Shown piece by piece: positions 27,291-33,789 of a stretch of 33,789 bases of DNA. The notes below the pieces were generated by a model. The model had not been told where the DNA came from. It was given only the letters and a program-made list of their open reading frames with translations, and made no database searches. The stretch comes from a virus. The stretch's first letter is position 1. Each line of letters opens with the position of its first letter. Both the position numbers and the translations under genes were made by a program. Location: positions 1 through 33,789 of IMG/VR virus record IMGVR_UViG_3300011013_000048; one strand, 5' to 3'.

Positions 27291-28092
27291 TTCGAACCCT
27301 TTCATATTTATCGAATTCGCAAAGGCTATGCTCAATATCTCGAAGTTCCAAAGTGCCCACACCTTTCTCGAGATAAAGATCAGATATATCTAAAAGTTTA
27401 CGCATCTCAGAACACCAATCATGTCGCTTTGAAACGTAGGTCAGTTCTCTACCAAAAATTCTATTTAGTCCTCGCATAGCCCCTGGACCCGCATTAGCCC
27501 ATGTATTTATATCAAGAGCCTCATCACCAATGCAAGTATGTCGCAAATCAGTAACAATTTCGTAGGCTAGGAATGGGCCTAAAAATGGATACCCCTCTAA
27601 AAAGTAACACATTTTTTCTAAAGATGCCCAAGGGGTTTTCCTTAGGAAATGTGCCCTTCCCTCCCAAACGGTACTAATAGTTTGACAAACACCTTTTACT
27701 TTATTTCTTCCAGTGGGACTTTTAATCATATACGCCCCTGTTATCCATTTATCTTGGGGGATAATAGCCTCGTATGCTTTTTGGGGATCCCAATCTACAT
27801 GTAAATTATGGCGTAGTAATGTCTCGCCCGTTTCAATTAAATTGAACCATCGGAAAATAACAGTGGCCATATAAACGTCATGGCTATCTTTTAAGGGATC
27901 CCGAATATTTTCTCGGAACCAAACAGTAGTCTTGTCTTTTTCACGGAAAGCATTAGTGAATTTAAATTCACGCAGAATTTTGTCTTCTGTCCAAGGCCAA
28001 GGTTGCCCTGCATCTTTTTTAACTTGGATGCTTGTTCTCTCATTTATCCAGCTAAAAAACTTTTCTACAAACTCATCTCTTTCTTCTAGCAT
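27247..28092 (-). CDS. HMUDK_hel / aGPT-Pplase family DNA base hypermodification protein
   Basis: I start at ATG 28092 (MLEERDEFVEKFF) behind GAAAGGAAAGGG, giving 281 residues; a TTG at 28125 lies upstream. Motifs in order: FFSWINERTSI, GQPWPWTEDKIL (29-40), FKFTNAFREKDKTT (43-56), VIFRWFN, TGAYMIKSPTGRNK, FLGPFLAYEIVTDLRH and the late block INTWANAGPGAMRGLNRIFGR. This is the pattern I know from phage proteins annotated as 5-hmdU DNA kinase helical domain or alpha-glutamyl/putrescinyl thymine pyrophosphorylase. Such proteins act after hydroxymethyl-uracil is in DNA, activating it so that a larger group can be attached. The helix-hairpin-like GPFLAYE and the Asp-rich end recall DNA glycosylases. 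It heads the modification cassette. Confidence 0.82.
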   Translation of the reverse strand: MLEERDEFVEKFFSWINERTSIQVKKDAGQPWPWTEDKILREFKFTNAFREKDKTTVWFRENIRDPLKDSHDVYMATVIFRWFNLIETGETLLRHNLHVDWDPQKAYEAIIPQDKWITGAYMIKSPTGRNKVKGVCQTISTVWEGRAHFLRKTPWASLEKMCYFLEGYPFLGPFLAYEIVTDLRHTCIGDEALDINTWANAGPGAMRGLNRIFGRELTYVSKRHDWCSEMRKLLDISDLYLEKGVGTLELRDIEHSLCEFDKYERVRNGQGQPRSKYYPSV

Positions 28093-28111
28093 CCCTTTCC
28101 TTTCTAGGGTT

Positions 28112-28146
28112 GTGGGGGATCCCAAAGCATATTAAGAATCCCCCAC
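28112..28146. promoter_or_regulatory. Stem-loop before the modification cassette
   Basis: GTGGGGGAT (28112-28120) pairs perfectly with ATCCCCCAC (28138-28146) around a 17-base loop. It sits 20 bases before the first cassette start codon. No T-run follows on the minus strand. It could be a processing site, a partial terminator or an mRNA stabiliser that sets cassette expression apart from the helicase genes upstream. Confidence 0.5.
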
Positions 28147-28203
28147 GAGGTCACAGATTAACCACACAAGCACCGCGCATCATATTGAAAAGAAATCTGC
28201 AAC

Positions 28204-28443
28204 CTATTCGGATCCATTGGAAACTTCGACATGTCCTGATTCAACTAAAATTTGTAAATCTTTTGTTCCCCCTTTCAAGGGAATCACAATGTCAAGGAAT
28301 TCGTCTACAGTCATCCCTTCTCTGAGAGCTTCAAAGATTTGATGCCTCTGAGTTCCCTCTCGTCTAGGGTTCTCTCCATTTAAAATATGGATAACTTGGT
28401 TACGCTGGAAAAGACGAGTTTTGCGCTTTTGTTTTTCAGCCAC
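28204..28443 (-). CDS. REGTQR-motif protein, paralog of the 18389-18730 gene
   Basis: I start at GTG 28443 (VAEKQKRKTRLFQRN) because AAAGGAA lies 7 bases before it; another GTG at 28464 is possible. In the 79-residue product a basic N-terminus is followed by ILNGENPRREGTQRHQIFEALREGMTVDEFLDIV and LKGGTKDLQILVESGHVEV, which align with the C-terminal half of the product of 18389-18730. It looks like a small winged helix. It lies between the helicase and the modification cassette and may regulate either. Confidence 0.65.
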   Translation of the reverse strand: MAEKQKRKTRLFQRNQVIHILNGENPRREGTQRHQIFEALREGMTVDEFLDIVIPLKGGTKDLQILVESGHVEVSNGSE

Positions 28444-28519
28444 TTTCGATTCCTTTATTGGCACTTTCTTTAATATTTTATTTTACTTTCCCATTAGTTA
28501 AAAGTAAACCCCTCTTTAA

Positions 28520-30013
28520 TCAAATAAGGAAAGCTCGAGAAGTTAGGGGTTGCACAATATGCAGGTTTTCTTTTACACGGGTTAATGCTACATAGAATAC
28601 CCGTATCTCATCATCAGGTTCTTTTTGCATTTGTATCCAACTTTTCTGCCCTATATCCGTTAACACTACCACATTATCACACTCACTCCCCTTGGCTCCA
28701 TGAATCGTTGATAATCGGATGCGGGGTTCTGTGGTAAACTTTTCTCCCCTACGCAAACAAGCAATCAAATATTGTTTTTCTTTATCTGAAACCTTATCAA
28801 AAGCCTCATGCCAAATAGCCGTAGTTAATAAACCATAAGACTCTAGTAATTTTTGTAGAGTAACTTGCTCTTCATCAAAGACAGCTTTGAGCGTTTTATG
28901 GGTTCGGCTAACTCCTTTGTTTGAATTCATATATTTATAAATACTTCTTACTTGGGCAATAGTAACCACCCCACCTTTGCGAAGTCGCTCCCAAGCTAAT
29001 ATTGCATTAAGTAAGGTTTCCGATACACTTTTCCTGTGACCTCGCTGATAAAAGAACCCTTCAAGTCGACACTGTTGTTCAACACTATTCAACATATAAT
29101 TATTTCGGGCAAGAACAAGCCAGTTACCTTCACGCATATCAATATGTTCAACTTCTGAATGCCAAAATAGCTTGCCTTCTTTTGGCCTTGGTTTCCAGAA
29201 CTTAGTTCGACGTTTAGAAACTCTTTTAACAATAGAATCAGCTAAGTAATGGGCATGTTGGGGAACTCGGTAGGATTGATCTAAAACTTGGATATCCCCC
29301 TCTAATGATAAGAAATGGTTTACATCAGCCCCCGCCCACCTGAAAATAGCTTGGTCATCATCCCCAGCAATATAGACATGTTTAGCTTTATTTTGAAGTT
29401 TAGAGACAAGTTGCCATTGTAAAAAACTTAGATCTTGAGCCTCGTCTATGAAAACTACATCAAGATCAGGGGCAAGGTCTTGGTCTACAAATAGGGAGAG
29501 CATATCAGTGAAGTCATAAAGGTGGCGCTCCCGTTTAAAAGCATTTAGCCCCCGTTCTGCTCTATCTATTTCATACCAATTAATATCCAAATTATCATCT
29601 AACCATTGCTTATGAGTAGTTACTCCTCGGACTCGAGCAACTTCTATTGTTCCCAAAATTTGATCACCCTTCTTAGAAAAAGCAAGTGACCCTTCTTCTA
29701 AAGAACTGTACCCCCTCACCTCTAAGCCCATGAGTTGGCCAAATTCCCTACGCTGTTCATCATTTAAAACTTGTGACCGACTTAACCCTAGTCGTTGAAA
29801 AGCCAAACTATGAAGAGTCCGAAAGAAAGGTAGGTCATCACCTCCAAGGTTGAACTTATTGTACGCTCTTTCTCTAGCCTCGTCTGAAGCTCGGTTAGTG
29901 AACGCAAAATACCCTATCTTATGAGGTGGAATCCCTTTTTCAATATGGTCTTCCACTAAAGAAAGTAGGGTAGAAGTTTTACCTGTTCCTGGGGGGCCAA
30001 TGATAATATTCAA
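28520..30013 (-). CDS. UvrD/PcrA-like SF1 DNA helicase
   Basis: This 497-residue ATP-driven helicase translocates on single-stranded DNA. Motif I is GPPGTGKT (6-13), motif Ia AFTNRASDEARERA, motif II VVFIDEAQDLS (187-196), motif III AGDDDQAIFRWAGA (216-229), motif IV QSYRVPQHAHYLA, motif V RLSTIHGAKGSECDNVVV and motif VI VFYVALTRVKENL. It is shorter than bacterial UvrD (about 720), with reduced 1B and 2B insertions, as in phage versions such as T4 Dda-like enzymes. It overlaps the primase-like gene by 4 bases and precedes the modification cassette. Confidence 0.92.
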   Translation of the reverse strand: MNIIIGPPGTGKTSTLLSLVEDHIEKGIPPHKIGYFAFTNRASDEARERAYNKFNLGGDDLPFFRTLHSLAFQRLGLSRSQVLNDEQRREFGQLMGLEVRGYSSLEEGSLAFSKKGDQILGTIEVARVRGVTTHKQWLDDNLDINWYEIDRAERGLNAFKRERHLYDFTDMLSLFVDQDLAPDLDVVFIDEAQDLSFLQWQLVSKLQNKAKHVYIAGDDDQAIFRWAGADVNHFLSLEGDIQVLDQSYRVPQHAHYLADSIVKRVSKRRTKFWKPRPKEGKLFWHSEVEHIDMREGNWLVLARNNYMLNSVEQQCRLEGFFYQRGHRKSVSETLLNAILAWERLRKGGVVTIAQVRSIYKYMNSNKGVSRTHKTLKAVFDEEQVTLQKLLESYGLLTTAIWHEAFDKVSDKEKQYLIACLRRGEKFTTEPRIRLSTIHGAKGSECDNVVVLTDIGQKSWIQMQKEPDDEIRVFYVALTRVKENLHIVQPLTSRAFLI

Positions 30014-31515
30014 ATTATATCTTCTTTAAAGTCAGGTAAATCAAAGGGGTCAGATTGTACACTAAAGGCGGGAAGACCCCAAAGGTTAACAAATCTACCC
30101 TTGATATTAACCCCTTGATGCACAGCACTCATGTCCCTCAACCTAGCGGTTATTTTAGGACGAGGAAAGTAACGGAAGTTATGTCGTTGAAGATACGCCT
30201 CAAGATCAGATAATCTGAAAAAGGTTTTCCCTTCTTCAGTGTACGGTTTACCAAGTAAAATCTCTTCCCTAGTTTGGGCTTGTGCCCGATCAGTGCAAAA
30301 AGACTCAACGAGATCACTGAACTGCCCCTCAATAGACGCATCCGGTGGTACATCAATTAGAGTGACATTGTCTAGTAGGTTTTGGATAACCCCTTGCCAT
30401 GCTCGCTCACTCATTTTAGGGGGCATCTTATTGATAGCTTCCATACAAACACGCTGAAATCGAGTTTGATTTTGCAAATCTTCTGTTGACATTTCCAACC
30501 TATTAGCTTCCACATCTAGAAACCACACGGGTGGGTTGGAATTTTGTTTGGTTAAAGAACCAAAGGTAGGCATTGCCGTGGCAGGAGAAATACCAAACTT
30601 GCGTGTTTTACATATTCCCGAATTACAATGACTAGCAATAGGTTGGTCATTACATTTATAGTTGTATTCTTTTGTACGAAGTTGTTTGATAATAGTTAGA
30701 ACTTCATTTGCCGCAAGAGGGGGAGAAAGATACTCTCGGTTATATTCCTCTATTCGAGTTTCCCAATTATCAGGTTCTGATAACTTTGCATAAATCCCTA
30801 AATTAAATAGGCCATTATTACGAGTGCCTAAAGGAAATCCTTCAGTTATGAGGTGCTGTAAGCAAGGTGGGCCATTATTTAATGATTTAACCTCACTTTT
30901 AATTTTAAGATTAGTAAGGTCTTCAGGAGTCAAAGCAAAGGTATCAGCTAAGTCTAAGAATTGTTCAAGGGTATTCACCTTCCCTTCTGCGTTTAATGAA
31001 TAGCGGGTAGTTTGGTCTCCTCCGAAATAAGGCAGGTTTAAGAAGTTACCCGTATCCCCCCGTTCGGTTAGAATATGCGTTTGTTTAGGGAATATTTCGT
31101 GGGAGGCCAGCCCTAGTTTAGCCGCAATTTCGACTAACTTTAGCCTCATGGTAGCCGCAGCAATATAGTCAGTAGTGAATATGAAAATATGTGCCCCCCC
31201 TGATTTACTACGGCAAGTAACCAAGGGGAGCTGATATTTGTAAACTTCAGAATTGAGTACTTTTAGATCGACTGAAAAGTCATCTACATCAATACACCCC
31301 CAACGACAGCTATTCTCATCTGTGATAGGAATTATACCAAGGGAAGGCTCTTCACCTTCAAGATGCTTTTCCCAAAGATCTTCGGTAGGCTCACCCCGTT
31401 GTACTCGGGATTCTACCTTTTTCTTGCCATCTTCCCGTAAGCCTATGATAGTTGTTGTACCATAGGCGCGGTGTAGCCCTGAAAATCTTTGTATAAATCT
31501 TTCTAAATTACTCAT
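30010..31515 (-). CDS. AEP-superfamily primase-like protein
   Basis: In this 501-residue protein the N-terminal part carries SLGIIPITDENSCRWGCIDVDDF with an acidic triad-like DVD (76-78) and CRSKSGGAHIFIF (101-113), as in archaeo-eukaryotic primase / primase-polymerase domains of phages and plasmids. Later, PPLAANEVLTIIKQL and CNDQPIASHCNSGICKTRKFG (about 277-297) look like a PriCT-type helix and a zinc site of three or four cysteines and a histidine. A C-terminal part of 180 residues has no motif I know. It would start DNA synthesis for the polymerase. No helicase domain is fused, but UvrD-like and SNF2-like helicases are encoded beside it. Confidence 0.8.
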   Translation of the reverse strand: MSNLERFIQRFSGLHRAYGTTTIIGLREDGKKKVESRVQRGEPTEDLWEKHLEGEEPSLGIIPITDENSCRWGCIDVDDFSVDLKVLNSEVYKYQLPLVTCRSKSGGAHIFIFTTDYIAAATMRLKLVEIAAKLGLASHEIFPKQTHILTERGDTGNFLNLPYFGGDQTTRYSLNAEGKVNTLEQFLDLADTFALTPEDLTNLKIKSEVKSLNNGPPCLQHLITEGFPLGTRNNGLFNLGIYAKLSEPDNWETRIEEYNREYLSPPLAANEVLTIIKQLRTKEYNYKCNDQPIASHCNSGICKTRKFGISPATAMPTFGSLTKQNSNPPVWFLDVEANRLEMSTEDLQNQTRFQRVCMEAINKMPPKMSERAWQGVIQNLLDNVTLIDVPPDASIEGQFSDLVESFCTDRAQAQTREEILLGKPYTEEGKTFFRLSDLEAYLQRHNFRYFPRPKITARLRDMSAVHQGVNIKGRFVNLWGLPAFSVQSDPFDLPDFKEDII

Positions 31516-31527
31516 CTGAAGCCCCTA

Positions 31528-32301
31528 CTAAAAGGGTACTTCGTCAGTACTGACTTCCTCCTGTTGAGGTCTGGCCTTTACCGTACCTGACATTACTGCC
31601 TGATAGAACGCCGCCCCAAGTTCAAATTCTTCAGTACTAACAGGCCGTTGCTCAGATATATCAAAGCCAAACCAACTCCCTTTAGCGTTTGATTCAGCTA
31701 CTGTCCGTAGCCTATAAGCAAAGGCAAATGAAGGATAGGGCCTCACACCCGTTTCCGTTTGTAAAGTTTTGGAAACCATTTGAGTATTCCAGCGGCGTGA
31801 CTTCTTTAATTGCGTTGAAGTCATTGAAAGTACCGCTTGCGTCAACCCATGATTAGGGCTTAAAAGCAGTACATAGTGGTTCGCCGTATTAGCCAAGTAA
31901 TTACCATTGGGTAATACGTCTTGCCCTCTTTCATTTTTAGTCGCTTGCTGAAGAATACCGCTTTCGGGGTCATGTGAGGCTACAAAGCCCCCTTCCTGTT
32001 CTCTTGGGACCCACTCAATAAGGTTACGTTGGTAAGCGCAGGGAACTACCTCCACCCCTGCTTCACCATCAAATATTTCATTACTAACCGTATTAAAAAG
32101 CATCCCTGCCTCAGCACCTTCCACATACTTTCCCTCGCGCTTTTTAATTTGAGGGGAACTATCTTGAAGAATATTTAAGAAAGGAATAGCAAGGTCATCG
32201 GTGCTTAAATCTTCAACACCTTGTCCTGCGTAAAGTTGTAACTGTTCGTCTGTTAGAGTGGCAAGAGGAGCGTCCTCTTTCTTCGCAACTTGAGTAGCCA
32301 T
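31528..32301 (-). CDS. SSB-like protein with acidic C-terminal tip
   Basis: This 257-residue protein ends in EEVSTDEVPF, which mirrors the acidic, Pro-Phe-ending tip of bacterial SSB and of some phage ssDNA-binding proteins. The body has many beta-like strands (AGVEVVPCAYQRNLIEWVPRE, NHYVLLLSPNHGLTQAVLSMTSTQLKKSRRWN, FAFAYRLRTVAES) compatible with an OB-like fold. I recall similar proteins in replication modules of marine phages without an assigned function. SSB function is inferred from the tip and the neighbours, the primase and helicase. Confidence 0.6.
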   Translation of the reverse strand: MATQVAKKEDAPLATLTDEQLQLYAGQGVEDLSTDDLAIPFLNILQDSSPQIKKREGKYVEGAEAGMLFNTVSNEIFDGEAGVEVVPCAYQRNLIEWVPREQEGGFVASHDPESGILQQATKNERGQDVLPNGNYLANTANHYVLLLSPNHGLTQAVLSMTSTQLKKSRRWNTQMVSKTLQTETGVRPYPSFAFAYRLRTVAESNAKGSWFGFDISEQRPVSTEEFELGAAFYQAVMSGTVKARPQQEEVSTDEVPF

Positions 32302-32311
32302 TTCTAATCTC

Positions 32312-32887
32312 CTACTTTATTGAGGCTCGTTCGCCAATGAAAAGAGTAAATAGAGCATCTGGTAAATCTTTACCGTTCTCTACCTGTTCTCGAGCAAAAC
32401 CCCGTAGTGTGGAGGGTTCTACCCATTCTTTATCGCTAGGATAAAGGCCCCTATCCTCAAGTTCTTCTTTGAGAACCAAGGCTTGATCATCCTTATCGCG
32501 AGTAAAGTCTATTGTTACCCGATGCTTTATTAGCCCGTCATGCCCATTATCTCTTAACCATTCTAGGGCTTGAGGGGTTTTATCAGCAGGGATAGTACAA
32601 CTATAGAATTTTTTAACGGATACCTTACTTCCATCACTAAGTGTTATTTCCGTAAGGCCATGTTCCGTCATTAAAGCTGGAAGAAAATCTTCGGCCAACT
32701 TCCGACGCTGTTCCTTTTTAAGTTTAAGGGCCTTTTCGTCTTCTGCAATATCCTTATCAAACGCAACTATTTGATTGGCCATAGTTGCCACGCGGCCAAG
32801 TTGCTTATCCTTAAATTCAGGTGCATCGGTAAGTGGGTCAAAAAAAGCTGCAATTTCTTTCTCTGTAACAGCTAACTTTTCAGACAT
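32312..32887 (-). CDS. Conserved phage replication-module protein
   Basis: This 191-residue protein has a long charged helix at residues 35-75 (FDKDIAEDEKALKLKKEQRRKLAEDFLPALM), then LTEITLSDGSKVSVKKFYSCTIPADKTPQALEWLRDNGHDGLIKHRVTIDF and a closing VEPSTLRGFAREQVENGKDLPDALFTLFIGERASIK. I recognise this layout from phage proteins located beside SSB-like genes, but it has no name or known activity that I can state. The coiled-coil start and beta centre suggest an adaptor or DNA-end protein. Confidence 0.65.
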   Translation of the reverse strand: MSEKLAVTEKEIAAFFDPLTDAPEFKDKQLGRVATMANQIVAFDKDIAEDEKALKLKKEQRRKLAEDFLPALMTEHGLTEITLSDGSKVSVKKFYSCTIPADKTPQALEWLRDNGHDGLIKHRVTIDFTRDKDDQALVLKEELEDRGLYPSDKEWVEPSTLRGFAREQVENGKDLPDALFTLFIGERASIK

Positions 32888-32889
32888 AT

Positions 32890-33207
32890 CTATCCCCCTT
32901 TCTGGTGAATATCTATATGAACTGGGTAATAGTCTTTTTCAATTCGGTCCCATTTTAAAAGCCCAAATTTACCAAGGTTAGTTTCTGCCGCTATTACGCA
33001 AGCAAGCCCAATAGCAGCGGGATCCCCCATTAATAGTAAAAAATCTTCTGAGTTGAACCCTTTAAGATTTTCCCTCAACCTTCTAGTAGTTGGGGCAGGG
33101 CTAAGAACAATGTTTACATTAGGAGGGAGTAAAACTTTTAGATCACCGAACTTTCGGGCACCAAGGATATTCCGACCTGGGACTTCTTGGACAACAAAAA
33201 CTGTCAC
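32890..33207 (-). CDS. Conserved phage protein, first gene of the replication operon
   Basis: This 105-residue protein contains GFNSEDFLLLMGDPAAIGLACVIAAETNLGKFGLLKWDRIEKDYYPVHIDI, the core of a small phage family I have seen near replication genes, with no assigned role. The N-terminal VFVVQEVPGRNILGARKFGDLKVLLPP is also typical. The start codon may be ATG or GTG; GAAAGGAGAAAGG lies upstream. It leads the leftward operon from the divergent region. Confidence 0.7.
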   Translation of the reverse strand: MTVFVVQEVPGRNILGARKFGDLKVLLPPNVNIVLSPAPTTRRLRENLKGFNSEDFLLLMGDPAAIGLACVIAAETNLGKFGLLKWDRIEKDYYPVHIDIHQKGG

Positions 33208-33474
33208 GCCCTTTCTCCTTTCTTTTTTATTACTTTACTAGTTTATTATATAGGGTTCATGAAAGCTACTTCTTTTTTGTCTTCCGGAAACAAATAGGCA
33301 ATATGCCAATAAATTTTTAGCCAACCCCTTGTACCGTAAAGAACAATCAAGTATTGGTAGATATTGGTTCAGTGGGTTCAACAGAATATGACTCTCACTT
33401 TCTAGATAAAAAACAACTTTATATTCTTATATATAGAGGGTAAACTTAAACCTTCTCAGAAAGCTAAGAAAGTT
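33208..33474. promoter_or_regulatory. Divergent control region
   Basis: These 267 bases without a gene lie between the leftward replication operon and the rightward helicase. On the minus strand a TATAAT (33245-33250) could serve the leftward operon; its -35 is unclear. On the plus strand the shared element (33352-33391) and TATATA (33428-33433) precede the helicase. CCAATA and TATTGG boxes occur several times. This is the switch point between leftward and rightward transcription. Confidence 0.6.
33352..33391 (+). promoter_or_regulatory. Shared control element, copy 2 (helicase)
   Basis: TATTGGTAGATATTGGTTC (33352-33370) is followed by GGGT and TTCAACAGAATATGA (33377-33391). The 15-mer and both boxes match the element before terS. 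From the 15-mer to the AT box at 33428 is 36 bases, against 35 at terS. Confidence 0.6.
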
Positions 33475-33789
33475 ATGGTGAAAAAATACCGTTTTAAAAC
33501 GAAACCTTACGAACACCAGCGAGCTGCTTTAGGGGCAAGTTGGGATAAGAACGAGTTTGCCTACTTCATGGAGATGGGTACGGGGAAGTCAAAAGTTTTG
33601 ATTGACAACCTAGCCCTCCTTTATGATTACGGCCATGTTGACTCGGCGCTGATTGTGGCACCTAAGGGAGTCTATAAAAACTGGGCTGAATTAGAAATCC
33701 CTAAGCACTTACCAACCCATATACATTGTAAGATTGTTAGTTGGTACCCAAACCCTAATAAAGAACAGAAAGCTGCCCTTTTCAGTTTA
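33475..33789 (+). CDS. SNF2/DEAD-like helicase (partial)
   Basis: This is the only rightward gene. The frame runs from ATG 33475 to the window edge, 105 codons, so the C-terminus is missing. FKTKPYEHQRAAL is a Q-motif-like start, AYFMEMGTGKSKVLIDNLALL is motif I (Walker A) and ALIVAPKGVYKNW is motif Ia of SNF2-type superfamily 2 enzymes. Phage versions act in replication or recombination. The ribosome site is weak (AGAAAG). Its upstream region shares a control element with terS. Confidence 0.82.
   Translation, partial: MVKKYRFKTKPYEHQRAALGASWDKNEFAYFMEMGTGKSKVLIDNLALLYDYGHVDSALIVAPKGVYKNWAELEIPKHLPTHIHCKIVSWYPNPNKEQKAALFSL

Noticed and set aside
27291-27362. Longer start for the nucleotidyltransferase-cupin
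   Set aside because: The extra residues lie in the 3' end of the upstream gene, and the ATG at 27290 has an AGGG site; the HIGH domain begins well after it.
22849-28092. Cassette as an LPS or capsule glycan locus
   Set aside because: The nucleotidyltransferase and glycosyltransferase would fit, but thymidylate synthase, DUF1599 and HMUDK_hel families do not belong to surface glycan clusters; kept as an alternative, not the main reading.

Overview
The window is a stretch of a tailed double-stranded DNA phage genome, seen in uncultured or prophage context. The evidence is a full set of phage hallmarks: large and small terminase, portal, a probable scaffold, a holin, and a phage replication set (family A DNA polymerase, AEP-type primase-like protein, UvrD-like helicase, SSB-like protein). 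There are no ribosomal, tRNA or host housekeeping genes. Coding is dense, with TAATG and ATGA overlaps, and the bases are moderately AT-rich. A gene-transfer-agent type 3-TM holin and a tiny protein starting MPYGPGTYG recall phages of marine Alphaproteobacteria, but the host is an inference only.

Layout. Every gene is on the minus strand except the last. Positions 1-8252, read right to left, hold the packaging and head module: an HTH-metallophosphatase, TerL, small membrane and zinc proteins, portal, a secreted protein, holin, two small proteins, a GroES-like co-chaperonin and a truncated acidic coiled-coil protein that is probably the scaffold. Positions 8253-10550 are a control region with few genes. 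It holds GC-rich hairpins, duplicated palindromes, G-quadruplex motifs, two related iteron clusters and tandem terminators, and it carries two paralogous small proteins on either side of the iterons. Positions 10553-11444 hold a PD-(D/E)XK nuclease and the small terminase. Positions 11703-20307 are an accessory region of short genes, many with their own sigma70-like promoter: a MGYTHYW-family protein, zinc-ribbon proteins, a deoxyribosyltransferase-like protein, an RHH-winged-helix regulator, a pyrimidine-dimer glycosylase-like protein and a DUF932 protein.

Positions 20381-33207 are a long leftward replication and nucleotide operon: SSB-like protein, primase, helicase, then a tightly coupled cassette, then DNA polymerase. 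The cassette (about 22849-28092) reads, in order of transcription: an HMUDK_hel / alpha-glutamyl-putrescinyl-thymine pyrophosphorylase family protein, a HIGH-motif nucleotidyltransferase fused to a cupin, a GT-B glycosyltransferase, a radical SAM/SPASM enzyme, a divergent thymidylate-synthase-family enzyme and a DUF1599-like protein. The first and last families are associated with hypermodified thymine or nucleotide modification in phages. I infer a cassette that builds a 5-substituted pyrimidine, perhaps carrying a sugar, in phage DNA; this gene combination is the best candidate for an undescribed system here. A divergent intergenic region (33208-33474) then precedes a rightward helicase gene cut by the window edge. 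It shares a 15-bp motif and paired ATTGGT boxes with the region upstream of the small terminase, which points to a common phage control element.
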